From IMG/VR virus record IMGVR_UViG_3300007734_000685, positions 1-40,752 of that record: a DNA stretch of 40,752 bases; one strand, written 5' to 3'. Numbering within the stretch: position 1 is the stretch's first letter; each line of letters opens with the position of its first letter. This document shows positions 1 through 6,168 of this stretch, piece after piece. Under the pieces are notes generated by a model. It searched no databases. It was not told the origin of the DNA and was given only the letters and a program-made list of their open reading frames with translations. The position numbers and the translations under genes are program-made. Source of the DNA: a virus.

Positions 1-126
1 AGGGTCACAGTTCCATCAAAGAATGAGCCAGACCCTGCATTGGAAAAAATTAAAGCCGATGACAAAAAAGCAGTTCCTCCATCTTTAGAAGTTTTAGCAA
101 AAATGGCTCAATTAAGGAGTAAATAA
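1..126 (+). CDS. Partial copy: C-terminus of DUF1376 replication-type protein
   Basis: Reading frame 1 encodes the last 41 residues of the protein whose full gene is at 39999-40751, ending in TAA at 124-126. It is not a separate gene; it is the other copy of the terminal overlap. The stop overlaps the methyltransferase start as TAATG, which suggests translational coupling of the two genes in the circular genome. Confidence 0.9.
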   Translation, partial: RVTVPSKNEPDPALEKIKADDKKAVPPSLEVLAKMAQLRSK

Positions 127-127
127 T
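1..127. repeat. Terminal redundancy, left copy
   Basis: These 127 bases are identical to 40626-40752. An overlap of exactly 127 at both ends of a contig is what a k=127 assembler leaves when a circular or circularly permuted genome closes. It should be read as an assembly overlap rather than proven packaging ends. The genuine gene order is therefore circular: the gene ending at 40751 is followed directly by the methyltransferase gene at 126. Confidence 0.93.
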
Positions 128-1214
128 GAACAAGATTGAATTTGGTGATTGCCGTGAAATTATGCGTAAATGGGCATCACAAGGCGTTATGGCTCAAACT
201 TGCATAACAAGCCCACCCTATTACGGGTTGCGAGACTACGGGACTGCCAGGTGGGAAGGTGGGGATGTTAATTGCGATCATGTTGAAAGCGAAAATAAAC
301 ATGGAGGACAACGAGCCGACAGAAACCAAGAAGGATACAAAAAACAATACAAAGATTTATGCAAAAAATGTGGTTCTGTCAGAGAGGATAAACAGATTGG
401 ACTTGAGGAAACCCCAGAGGAATATATTAAGGCAATGGTTGAGGTATTCCGATGTGTTTGGGATGTATTGGAAGACGATGGCACTCTATGGGTAAACATT
501 GGTGATAGTTATTGCAATACAAATGGTTTTGCTAGAGCCAGCCCTGAATATCAACGTGAAGGCAGAAACAATATGCCAGCCAATGACAGAAAGTTGGACA
601 AGTTACACGATACAGGTTTAAAAACAAAAGACTTAATTGGAATACCTTGGATGCTTGCATTTGCTTTAAGGGCAGATGGTTGGTATTTGCGTCAGGACAT
701 TATTTGGAGTAAACCAAACCCAATGCCAGAGTCAGTGCAAGATCGTTGCACTAAATCGCATGAGTATATATTTTTGTTGAGCAAATCGTCAAAATACTAC
801 TACGATAACGAGTCAATAAAAGAAAAGGCTATTCACGCTGGAGAGCAAAGAAGTTTTAACTCTCCCAAAAAAGCAATGAGAAATGTAGATGGCAATGTGT
901 CAACTGGAAATGAACACCCTGATGCTTTGCCAGTAGAAGTATCTGAACTGAAAAACAAAAGAAGTGTTTGGACAGTAAATCCAAAACCCTACTCTGGGTC
1001 GCATTTTGCCGTGTTTCCCACAGAACTGATTGAACCCTGCATCCTTGCTGGCGCACCACTTGGAGGAATAGTTTTAGACCCTTTTATGGGGTCAGGAACT
1101 ACTGCCCAAGTAGCCCAAGACCTTGGTAGGCAATATATTGGGTGCGAGTTAAATCCTGAATATGGAAAACTTCAAAAGAAACGTACAGCTCAAACATCAT
1201 TGGATTTTGCATGA
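126..1214 (+). CDS. Site-specific DNA methyltransferase (beta-class)
   Basis: A 362-residue amino-methyltransferase that would transfer a methyl group from S-adenosylmethionine to adenine N6 or cytosine N4 in a specific DNA site. The catalytic motif SPPY is near the N-terminus (residues 29-32). The AdoMet-binding motif DPFMGSGTT is near the C-terminus (318-326), followed by the acidic motif II region (GCELNPEY, 340-347). Catalytic-before-binding order is the beta class. SPPY is commoner in N4-cytosine enzymes, but specificity cannot be read from the sequence. Between these motifs lie C50-x-H52 and C79-x2-C82, a probable zinc-binding insert. No partner restriction enzyme is nearby, so it is likely an orphan enzyme protecting phage DNA or marking it for regulation. 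The start is coupled (TAATG) to the upstream replication gene. Confidence 0.9.
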   Translation: MNKIEFGDCREIMRKWASQGVMAQTCITSPPYYGLRDYGTARWEGGDVNCDHVESENKHGGQRADRNQEGYKKQYKDLCKKCGSVREDKQIGLEETPEEYIKAMVEVFRCVWDVLEDDGTLWVNIGDSYCNTNGFARASPEYQREGRNNMPANDRKLDKLHDTGLKTKDLIGIPWMLAFALRADGWYLRQDIIWSKPNPMPESVQDRCTKSHEYIFLLSKSSKYYYDNESIKEKAIHAGEQRSFNSPKKAMRNVDGNVSTGNEHPDALPVEVSELKNKRSVWTVNPKPYSGSHFAVFPTELIEPCILAGAPLGGIVLDPFMGSGTTAQVAQDLGRQYIGCELNPEYGKLQKKRTAQTSLDFA

Positions 1215-1318
1215 GCCATGCAGACGCAATGAAACTACTAGATAGGATTAAGGATGGAATTCCTTACCCTCTACACCTGATAAACAAAGCACTGGAGTTA
1301 ACTGGTGACTTGGAGTAG
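1211..1318 (+). CDS. Hypothetical microprotein, 35 aa
   Basis: A short ORF beginning MSHADAMKLLDRIKDG whose ATG overlaps the methyltransferase stop as ATGA and whose end overlaps the next gene. I do not recognise a family. The main support is tight coupling on both sides and the lack of any other explanation for the interval. It is predicted helical at the N-terminus. Confidence 0.5.
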   Translation: MSHADAMKLLDRIKDGIPYPLHLINKALELTGDLE

Positions 1319-1517
1319 AAGAAACATTCAAGGCGCAAGTGACAGGGTTCAACTAGAGCAGTCCGAGGCTAGAGAACTCTATCGTAATTGGGAATGGAAT
1401 AAGAATCGTGATCTCATCAGAGCAAGACTTGAGAGAGCAGAGCGAATCTATGGAACTGGTGCGAGAGATCGCATAAGAGCTTTTATGCAACAAATGCAAA
1501 ATGGGACACTTCTATGA
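1305..1517 (+). CDS. Hypothetical basic helical protein, 70 aa
   Basis: Unrecognised small protein with a GTG start, rich in arginine, glutamate and aromatic residues (for example ELYRNWEWNKNRDLIRARLE), predicted as nearly continuous amphipathic helix. It sits between the methyltransferase and the RusA-type resolvase. It overlaps the preceding microgene by 14 nt, and its TGA overlaps the ATG of the next gene as ATGA, so it probably belongs to one coupled operon. A nucleic-acid-binding role is possible from the charge but is only inference. Confidence 0.6.
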   Translation: MTWSRRNIQGASDRVQLEQSEARELYRNWEWNKNRDLIRARLERAERIYGTGARDRIRAFMQQMQNGTLL

Positions 1518-1942
1518 CAATGATGATAACTTTTAAAGTAGACGCTGACCCTGTTGGTAAACAAAGGGCTAGATACGCTAGGCGGGGAAACTTTGTCCAG
1601 ACTTACACCCCTGACAAAACTAGAACCTACGAATCTTTAATCAAAGAAGCCGCAACAGAAGCAATGGGAAGTTCCGAACCATTGGAAACCCCTGTAAATC
1701 TGTATCTCTACATTCGAGCGCCAATCCCCAAGTCTTACTCAAAAAAGAAAGTAGCAGACTGTTTAAACGGCCTTGAGAAACCAATTAAGAAGCCTGACGC
1801 ATCCAATGTGCTGAAAAGCGTAGAAGATGCGATGAATGGAGTTGTTTACAAAGATGACACACAGATTGTGAACATTCATGTAACGAAGGTTTACTCAAGT
1901 CAATCAGGAATAGATGTGTGCGTAAAAGAATGCTTAGACTAA
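1514..1942 (+). CDS. rusA: RusA-like Holliday junction resolvase
   Basis: A 142-residue endonuclease of the RusA family, which cuts four-way junctions made during recombination or replication. The N-terminal VDADPVGKQRAR and the core KKPDASNVLKSVEDAMNG...YKDDTQI follow the family pattern. Likely metal-binding acids are D95, D105 and D114/D115. In the usual PDxDN core the second aspartate is serine here (Ser97), which is odd because that position contributes to metal binding in E. coli RusA. The enzyme may use a neighbouring acid or be weak. With the Sak3-type annealing protein and SSB-like protein of the opposite operon it completes a recombination set. It is coupled by ATGA to the upstream gene. 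Its stop codon lies inside a putative operator (1940-1956). Confidence 0.9.
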   Translation: MTMMITFKVDADPVGKQRARYARRGNFVQTYTPDKTRTYESLIKEAATEAMGSSEPLETPVNLYLYIRAPIPKSYSKKKVADCLNGLEKPIKKPDASNVLKSVEDAMNGVVYKDDTQIVNIHVTKVYSSQSGIDVCVKECLD

Positions 1943-1956
1943 GGGTTTATCCCTAT
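1940..1956. promoter_or_regulatory. Putative operator TAAGGG-N5-CCCTAT (site 1)
   Basis: An inverted repeat with half-sites TAAGGG and CCCTAT separated by five bases, between rusA and the next gene and overlapping the rusA stop. The same pattern occurs near 7971, 8638, 37422 and 39102, always outside or at the edge of genes. A dimeric regulator of the phage or host is the simplest reading. Confidence 0.45.
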
Positions 1957-2007
1957 TTAAAATATTCCATAAAAGGAATAACATTTAATTTTTAACAGGA
2001 GAAAGTA

Positions 2008-2244
2008 ATGGACACAATTAATTTCCAAGCCAGAACAGGCAATGGCAGCGAAGTAGTACAAGTAATCATGTCTTATGACGAAGACATTGATGGAATCTTT
2101 GACAAGAACATTGAATCAGTCTTATTTGAAGACAAAGAAGTTGTTGGCTTGCTTACTGGCGAACAATATTTAGATCTAGAAAAACAAGGTTGCGAAGCCA
2201 TTAATGAGAAAAAGATCTGGCAATTGGAGAATTACGAGCCATGA
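2008..2244 (+). CDS. Hypothetical acidic protein, 78 aa
   Basis: Unrecognised small acidic protein starting MDTINFQARTGNGSEVVQ. It has a strong ribosome-binding site, AGGAGAAAGTA, immediately before ATG; the same cassette precedes several genes of the leftward operon at 37-39 kb. It is the first gene after a 65-base gap containing operator site 1, so it may open a new transcription or translation unit. The pattern of short strands and charged turns suggests a small folded domain. Its stop overlaps the next ATG as ATGA. Confidence 0.75.
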   Translation: MDTINFQARTGNGSEVVQVIMSYDEDIDGIFDKNIESVLFEDKEVVGLLTGEQYLDLEKQGCEAINEKKIWQLENYEP

Positions 2245-2411
2245 ACACACCTATGCCTCAAGATTACATCCAACGACACCTTGGACCATGGCGGTCTTTA
2301 GAGGAGATCATTCGGTGGGTAGAAGCCTATCACGGCATCTATGACACCAAGGGTTGTCCACCTTGCAACAACCACTGCAACCAAGGCAGAGACTGCCCTG
2401 CTAGAAAATGA
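2241..2411 (+). CDS. Hypothetical four-cysteine protein, 56 aa
   Basis: A small ORF overlapping both neighbours by ATGA. It starts MNTPMPQDYIQRHLGPWRSL and ends with C39-x2-C42-x3-C46-x5-C52, a likely zinc knuckle or small zinc ribbon. The family is not recognised. Coupling on both sides and the conserved-looking cysteine cluster support it as a real gene. It may bind nucleic acid or another protein through the zinc site. Confidence 0.65.
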   Translation: MNTPMPQDYIQRHLGPWRSLEEIIRWVEAYHGIYDTKGCPPCNNHCNQGRDCPARK

Positions 2412-2866
2412 GAAAACAAACCAAACGCAAGATTTGGAATCTAATTGATCCAATCATGCACGGCATAGTGGGGGCAGCCATCACCCCTCGTCAAACATTG
2501 GACAAGCTTAGAGTGCTTGAGTACTCCGCATTGGATTCAATTACTAAGGGAACGGGAACTGTCCAAGATTGGCGCATTTTGGTTGATGTCCTGAATCTTT
2601 CCGAAGTTATGGCCAGAGCGGGTGTAGGTCCCGAAGTTATACCTGTATGCGAGAAAGCTCAAGATGCCCTACATAAAGCGGCCATGCGTTACCAAGCCAC
2701 TATGAGAATGGGGTTTGATGGTATTGGCATTCAGGCCATCAGGGAACTAATTGAGTACGCAGACCTTCAGCAGGGCAGTATTTGCCGATCAGAATTTGAG
2801 AAATATGTGAAGAAAACCCGTGACCACATCAGGTCAAACAATCATAAAGTGGTTGAAATCGTATGA
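2408..2866 (+). CDS. Hypothetical helical phage protein, 152 aa
   Basis: A mostly alpha-helical, soluble protein without a recognised catalytic motif. It begins with a basic segment (MRKQTKRKIWNLIDP) and continues with helices rich in Ala, Leu and Arg. Proteins of this look lie in the early regions of many phages of Burkholderiales, but I cannot assign a function. It is coupled by ATGA to the four-cysteine protein and overlaps the next gene by four bases. Confidence 0.75.
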   Translation: MRKQTKRKIWNLIDPIMHGIVGAAITPRQTLDKLRVLEYSALDSITKGTGTVQDWRILVDVLNLSEVMARAGVGPEVIPVCEKAQDALHKAAMRYQATMRMGFDGIGIQAIRELIEYADLQQGSICRSEFEKYVKKTRDHIRSNNHKVVEIV

Positions 2867-3132
2867 GCTTTACAGATGGCATATCACCGGAAGTGCTAGA
2901 AAAAGCATGGGAAATAATGGAAAAAAGGCGCAAAGAAGCCTTGTCCCAGAAGCTTGGTAGACCTGTTTTAGATTGGGGCGGTAAGCGTAAAGGTGCTGGC
3001 AGACCTAGATTCCTGACCTACAACACAACAGTAAAAATAGAACTCAATGCAGTCCAAAAGAAGATTTTGGCTGAAATGGGTGATGGCAACATCAATAAAG
3101 GCATAGAAAAATTAATCAACGAGGCAATGTAA
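2863..3132 (+). CDS. Putative ribbon-helix-helix DNA-binding protein
   Basis: An 89-residue protein with an N-terminal helix (about 8-30), a basic GGKRKGAGRP segment (about 39-48) typical of flexible DNA-binding linkers, and a C-terminal region (about 54-88). The C-terminal order is a strand (TVKIEL), a helix (NAVQKKILAEMG) and a second helix (NINKGIEKLINEAM). That order matches the ribbon-helix-helix fold of Arc/CopG-type regulators, which bind palindromic operators as dimers. This makes it a candidate binder of one of the palindromes listed here, though which one is not shown. The fold assignment is by pattern only. Confidence 0.6.
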   Translation: MSFTDGISPEVLEKAWEIMEKRRKEALSQKLGRPVLDWGGKRKGAGRPRFLTYNTTVKIELNAVQKKILAEMGDGNINKGIEKLINEAM

Positions 3133-3449
3133 TGGAAAATCACGCAAACAAGGCAGTTACTTTTATTCTAGAAAACGCACCTAAATATGCCCTAGCAAAG
3201 GCTACTAGGGTGCAATTAGAGGAATATCGCAAGTCCAAAAAGGCCATTCTCATGTTAAACGAGGAAGGCACACTAGGCGCAAAAGAAATGTATGCCTATG
3301 CTCATGCAGACTATATAGCCCTACTGTTTGAGATCAAAGAAGCAATAGCCCAAGAAGAGGAACTTAGATGGAAACTTGAGGCAGCCAAGCTACGGATCGA
3401 TGTTTGGAAAACTGAAGAGTACACAAAACGAGTGGAAATGAAATTATGA
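3132..3449 (+). CDS. Hypothetical coiled-coil protein, 105 aa
   Basis: A highly charged helical protein. Residues about 20-100 form long helices with heptad-like spacing (AQEEELRWKLEAAKLRIDVWK), so a coiled coil is likely. It starts within the TAATG junction with the preceding gene, and its stop overlaps the next start. Proteins like this occur beside recombination genes in several phages, but nothing in the sequence shows a specific role. Confidence 0.7.
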   Translation: MENHANKAVTFILENAPKYALAKATRVQLEEYRKSKKAILMLNEEGTLGAKEMYAYAHADYIALLFEIKEAIAQEEELRWKLEAAKLRIDVWKTEEYTKRVEMKL

Positions 3450-3730
3450 ACAGAGAAGACATTATTCGCATGGCACGAGAGGCTGGGTTTGTTGACTACG
3501 AACTTGACGATGGCACTACAAACTCATTTGACAAACGATATGAACGCTTTGCCGCCCTTGTCGCTTCTGCCGAGCGTGAGCGCATTTGTGCAGAACAACT
3601 TGAACTGCCAGAGCCAAGGCTAACGGGTAAGTTTTCAATCACCGCAGGGAAGTTTAAATGCACGGGTTGCACGGGAACTTGGACAGACCGTGAAGATGCT
3701 AAACACCATTCATGTAAGGATTACCAATGA
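3446..3730 (+). CDS. Hypothetical zinc-finger-like protein, 94 aa
   Basis: The N-terminal half is helical and charged ([15 protein letters not shown]...[17 protein letters not shown]). The C-terminal third contains [10 protein letters not shown] and a following HHSC, a C-x2-C ... H/C arrangement that would bind one zinc ion. The N-terminal pattern is common in small early proteins of Burkholderiales phages. Coupled by ATGA on both sides. Function unknown; nucleic-acid or protein binding through the zinc site is the reasonable guess. Confidence 0.7.
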   Translation: MNREDIIRMAREAGFVDYELDDGTTNSFDKRYERFAALVASAERERICAEQLELPEPRLTGKFSITAGKFKCTGCTGTWTDREDAKHHSCKDYQ

Positions 3731-4074
3731 CTAAAGAAGAACTACTTGACCACCTAGCATTAGAGGTGTTGAGGGTTTCCCCGCAATCAGCCCGTGATGC
3801 GTATCGTGTTGCAGAAGATATGTTAGAACGCAGACAGGAAATTTTGAATAAATGGGCAATGGCTGAGGCTGTTGTTTTTGATGGAATAGAAAAACTTGAA
3901 TTAACTGTTAGATCTGAAAATTGTTTAAAAGCGGAAGAAATTTATACCATTACACAGTTAATTGGATGCACCGAAGAACGCTTGCTTAAAACTCCAAACT
4001 TAGGACGCAAAAGCATAAAAGAAATTACTAATCGTTTAAATGAACGTGGTTTAAAGTTGCGAGGTCAAGCATGA
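3727..4074 (+). CDS. RNA polymerase alpha-CTD-like protein
   Basis: 115 residues. Residues 1-50 are a helical extension of unknown fold. Residues about 54-112 match the C-terminal domain of bacterial RNA polymerase alpha, the helix-hairpin-helix domain that binds UP-element DNA and activators. Compared from memory with E. coli alpha, the DNA-contacting residues R265, N268, G296, K298, S299 and E302 correspond to R62, N65, G93, K95, S96 and E99, all kept within [15 protein letters not shown] and [15 protein letters not shown]. The activator-facing positions differ: D259 is K56, V287 is E84, E288 is R85. The alpha N-terminal assembly domain is absent, so it cannot build polymerase. It may occupy UP elements, recruit or block host polymerase, or tether its N-terminal extension to DNA. 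Its neighbours are small coupled early genes. Confidence 0.85.
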   Translation: MTKEELLDHLALEVLRVSPQSARDAYRVAEDMLERRQEILNKWAMAEAVVFDGIEKLELTVRSENCLKAEEIYTITQLIGCTEERLLKTPNLGRKSIKEITNRLNERGLKLRGQA

Positions 4075-4166
4075 CATGGCCATTCCCACCATTCCCAAAC
4101 CCTAAAGATAAAGGCAACAAAGTGCCTAAATTCAATCCTGAAAACTACGAAGAAAGTCCACTATGA
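4071..4166 (+). CDS. Proline-rich microprotein, 31 aa
   Basis: A 31-codon ORF ([17 protein letters not shown]...) overlapping the alpha-CTD-like gene and the next gene by ATGA at both ends. It is proline-rich and probably unstructured. Evidence is limited to position and coupling. It could be a coupling leader for the downstream gene. Confidence 0.45.
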   Translation: MTWPFPPFPNPKDKGNKVPKFNPENYEESPL

Positions 4167-4387
4167 CTAAAGACGAAGCATTGAAGTTAGCGTTGGAGGC
4201 GTTGGAAGCCGCTTATGCAAGGCTTGTCACAAAATGTGAGCAAAACCTTGTGACTTACAACGGAGTTGACGTTGACACGTTAACGCTTTCCCAAGAAGCC
4301 ATCACCGCCATCAAGCAAGTGCAAGCAAACGATGCCCTAGAAAAGAAGGCAGAAAACGCAAGAGAGTTGGGGTTGGACTATGACTAA
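4163..4387 (+). CDS. Hypothetical helical protein, 74 aa
   Basis: Starts [20 protein letters not shown], an opening widespread among small phage proteins of Burkholderiales and shared with the gene at 4538 (MTKDELKLALKRAK), so the two may be distant paralogues. Predicted almost wholly helical. No catalytic motif. Coupled by ATGA to the preceding microgene and overlapping the lipoprotein gene by eight bases. Confidence 0.7.
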   Translation: MTKDEALKLALEALEAAYARLVTKCEQNLVTYNGVDVDTLTLSQEAITAIKQVQANDALEKKAENARELGLDYD

Positions 4388-4541
4388 ACTATTTTTAATT
4401 TGCACTTTGTTTTTAACTGGTTGTAGCCCATTTGATGAATATGAATGTATTGATGGCGTGATTTATACCCGCATGGGCAATGTACTAAGGCAAAGCGGTA
4501 CATGGGCTCATACTAAATGTGTATCAAAAGGACAAGCATGA
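4380..4541 (+). CDS. Small lipoprotein, 53 aa
   Basis: MTKLFLICTLFLTGCSPF is a short signal peptide with a lipobox (LTGC, lipidated Cys15 predicted). A mature peptide of about 39 residues with two more cysteines (C23, C47) follows, and these may form a disulfide in the periplasm. Position +2 after the lipidated cysteine is serine, which favours outer-membrane sorting. Small phage lipoproteins often mediate superinfection exclusion (T5 Llp, for example) or modify the envelope; which applies here is inference. The gene overlaps the preceding one by eight bases and the next as ATGA. Confidence 0.7.
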   Translation: MTKLFLICTLFLTGCSPFDEYECIDGVIYTRMGNVLRQSGTWAHTKCVSKGQA

Positions 4542-5014
4542 CTAAAGACGAATTGAAGTTGGCACTTAAGCGCGCAAAACGCGATGAACGTCATTTATCA
4601 AACGCTGAGACACGATATTGGTGTAACCAATACAAATTATTGGCGACACAAGCCATTGAAGCCTTGGCACAGCCAGAGCAACGCAACTTGTCCGAACAAG
4701 AGCATGATGTTTTGATGAATGCAATTAAAGCGTCATCGACGGTTGTCTCTAAAGGGTTCTTGGCACAGCCAGAGCAAGAACCTGTGGGTAGGTTTGCCAA
4801 ATTCACCGATGGTATTTGGCGAGAAGTAACTGATGGGTCTGCGGGAGTTCCTCTCTACACCACCCCACCACAGCGCACATGGGTTGGGCTGACGGATGAT
4901 GACAAAGTGTTAATAAAACATGATGCAAATTTTAACCAGTTTATGACAGCAGGTGAATATGCTGACAGAGTGCAACAGTTAACTGAAGCCAGATTAAAGG
5001 ACTTAAACACATGA
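4538..5014 (+). CDS. Hypothetical 'LAQPEQ...YTTPPQR' phage protein
   Basis: A 158-residue protein from the ATG at 4538, chosen because it overlaps the previous stop as ATGA and has AGGA six bases upstream; an ATG 21 bases earlier lies inside the lipoprotein gene. The N-terminal half is helical. The motif LAQPEQ occurs twice (about residues 44 and 77), followed by EPVGRFAKFTDGIW...GVPLYTTPPQR. That segment is a common, often repeated module in phages of Burkholderiales and Pseudomonas whose function is unknown to me. The C-terminus is again helical. Confidence 0.75.
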   Translation: MTKDELKLALKRAKRDERHLSNAETRYWCNQYKLLATQAIEALAQPEQRNLSEQEHDVLMNAIKASSTVVSKGFLAQPEQEPVGRFAKFTDGIWREVTDGSAGVPLYTTPPQRTWVGLTDDDKVLIKHDANFNQFMTAGEYADRVQQLTEARLKDLNT

Positions 5015-5415
5015 GCGGCTGGCGCAAACGTGGCTTTGGAAAGCATGAATATTACAGAGACAAAAAGCTACTAGAACTTGCAGAAGGTGAGCCTTGTCTT
5101 TTGCAGGTGGCCAAAAATTGTTTGGGGGGGGATGGGTCCACAACAGTGGCTTGTCATTCCAACCTACTAATCCATGGCAAAGGTCGCTCAATTAAGGCAG
5201 ATGACCATCATTCGGTATGGGGGTGCTACCACTGCCACACTTGGCTAGACTCATCCCAAACTGATTACGACACCAAAAATCTAGCATTCCAAGAGGCGTA
5301 TAAAAGACAACTTCACGCATGGATGGATTTGGCAGATAATATTACAATCAGACCTTGGCGCAGAGAAGCCGCTAGGCGTGTTTTAACCCACTTGGGAGTC
5401 CCACATGGACAATGA
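5011..5415 (+). CDS. YbcO/DUF1364-like putative nuclease
   Basis: A 134-residue protein of the DUF1364 (YbcO) family, usually found in the nin-type regions of lambdoid phages and considered an HNH-like nuclease. Cysteines C29, C37, C48, C72 and C75 with HDH-type neighbours (ACHSN, DDHHSVWGCYHCHTW) form the expected zinc/metal framework. Length is normal for the family. A run of eight G bases at 5124-5131 lies within the frame; the frame continues intact across it, but this is a spot where sequencing or polymerase slippage could occur. Coupled by ATGA upstream; its end overlaps the next gene by 11 bases. Confidence 0.8.
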   Translation: MSGWRKRGFGKHEYYRDKKLLELAEGEPCLLQVAKNCLGGDGSTTVACHSNLLIHGKGRSIKADDHHSVWGCYHCHTWLDSSQTDYDTKNLAFQEAYKRQLHAWMDLADNITIRPWRREAARRVLTHLGVPHGQ

Positions 5416-5764
5416 AATTGGTGATCTAGTTCTGACCTTGTTGCATTCTGCGACCAACACTCACATCCTACATTGGCAATCCAAGTCCTATGCAGAACAC
5501 AAAGCCCTTGGCGCATTTTACGAAGAGCTACCAGGCAAGGTTGATGACCTCGTTGAAGCCATTCAAGGCAAGTTTGATTCAACCCTAGAATTCCCTGCCA
5601 CCTACCATACCCCTGCCGATACTGGCAAACGTGAACTGCATGAACTGTCAGAATATTTTGAGGAAAAGCGCAAAGTGCTACCCCAAGATTCTGAGATACA
5701 AAACATTGCAGATGAAATTCAGCAGCTAATAGATTCAACCCTTTATCTCCTACGATTTCCATGA
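5405..5764 (+). CDS. Ferritin/Dps-like helical protein (DUF5856-like)
   Basis: A 119-residue all-helical protein. The segment ILHWQSKSYAEHKALGAFYE and the following VDDLVEAIQG resemble the DUF5856 family and, more distantly, the ferroxidase region of Dps. H32, D47 and E51 have the same mutual spacing (15 and 4) as the second His, Asp and Glu of the Dps ferroxidase site. The first His (H23 of the HW pair) is nine residues before H32 instead of twelve. A role in metal binding or DNA protection is therefore only a possibility. It is the last gene of the rightward early cluster and faces a convergent operon across a 400-base gap. Confidence 0.6.
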   Translation: MDNEIGDLVLTLLHSATNTHILHWQSKSYAEHKALGAFYEELPGKVDDLVEAIQGKFDSTLEFPATYHTPADTGKRELHELSEYFEEKRKVLPQDSEIQNIADEIQQLIDSTLYLLRFP

Positions 5765-5839
5765 TGAATGGCCTCTAAAAAAATAGGGGTCTAAAATTTT
5801 TGAGGGGGGGGTCCTTTTATATGGGGGGACTAACCCAAA

Positions 5840-5901
5840 AACTGTGTTTTTATCCAGTATTACTGTGTTTTCATACAGTATTACAGTGTTTTTATACAGT
5901 G
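5840..5901. repeat. Three tandem 21-bp repeats, each a LexA/SOS-box-like palindrome
   Basis: Units begin at 5841, 5862 and 5883, an exact period of 21. The middle one contains TACTGT-N8-ACAGTA (5861-5880), the full palindromic ends of the E. coli LexA consensus. The first has AACTGT-N8-CCAGTA and the third TACAGT-N8-ACAGTG. The spacer is GTTTT(T/C)AT in all. No promoter-facing gene adjoins the array, so it may be an operator cluster, an iteron array or a repressor-titration site. Period and box matches are read directly; the binding protein is inferred. Confidence 0.7.
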
Positions 5902-6134
5902 GTTTTTTACCAACATTCAAGAAAAACATCAAAAACCCCTTGTAAGTCGTTGATTTTAAATAACGCGCACGCTATTGATTAAAAGGCCGCGCACAATCAC
6001 CCCTTATCAGTTGCCCGATAAAGTAAACCGCGCACGCTATCGCCTGACTCGATAGTCAATCAATAGTCAACGGCAAATCCTGACTCTTTTAAGCCATAAA
6101 AAAGCAAACCCTAGGCAAACCCCTTAATAGATAC

Positions 6135-6158
6135 AAAAAAAGCCCCTAAGGGCCTTTT
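6135..6158 (-). terminator. Rho-independent terminator of the clamp operon
   Basis: On the minus strand GCCC and GGGC arms with a TTAG loop are followed by a run of seven T, ten bases beyond the stop codon of the sliding-clamp gene. On the plus strand the hairpin is followed by TTTTC, so it could also act weakly on rightward transcripts. Confidence 0.65.
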
Positions 6159-6168
6159 CTATCGCTTT

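Larger units (their letters stand above)
5765..6168. other. Convergent non-coding gap with repeats
   Basis: About 400 bases between the ends of two convergent operons. The left part has two G-tracts (near 5804-5811 and 5823-5828). The middle has the triple 21-bp LexA-like array (5840-5901). The right part repeats CGCGCACGCTAT (near 5963 and 6030) with further GCGCAC copies, then a terminator. No credible gene: the short ORFs here are translations of the repeats. Such a gap could hold a replication origin or a protein-binding locus. Confidence 0.6.

Noticed and set aside
1-127. Terminal repeat as true direct terminal repeat of a T7-like virion
   Set aside because: The length equals a common assembler k-mer and the ends fall inside a gene, so a circular assembly overlap is the simpler reading.
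5124-5131. Run of eight G in the YbcO-like gene as a programmed frameshift
   Set aside because: The zero frame continues with the expected family residues and the alternative frames stop soon, so nothing suggests a programmed shift.
5313-5762. A 149-codon minus-strand frame opposite the YbcO-like and ferritin-like genes
   Set aside because: Antisense to two genes with recognised families; no start signal. The LexA-like array upstream of it made it worth a look, but composition does not support coding.
5750-5982. Short ORFs on both strands across the 21-bp repeats
   Set aside because: Their protein sequences are simply translations of the repeats (period 21 is a multiple of three), with no start signals.
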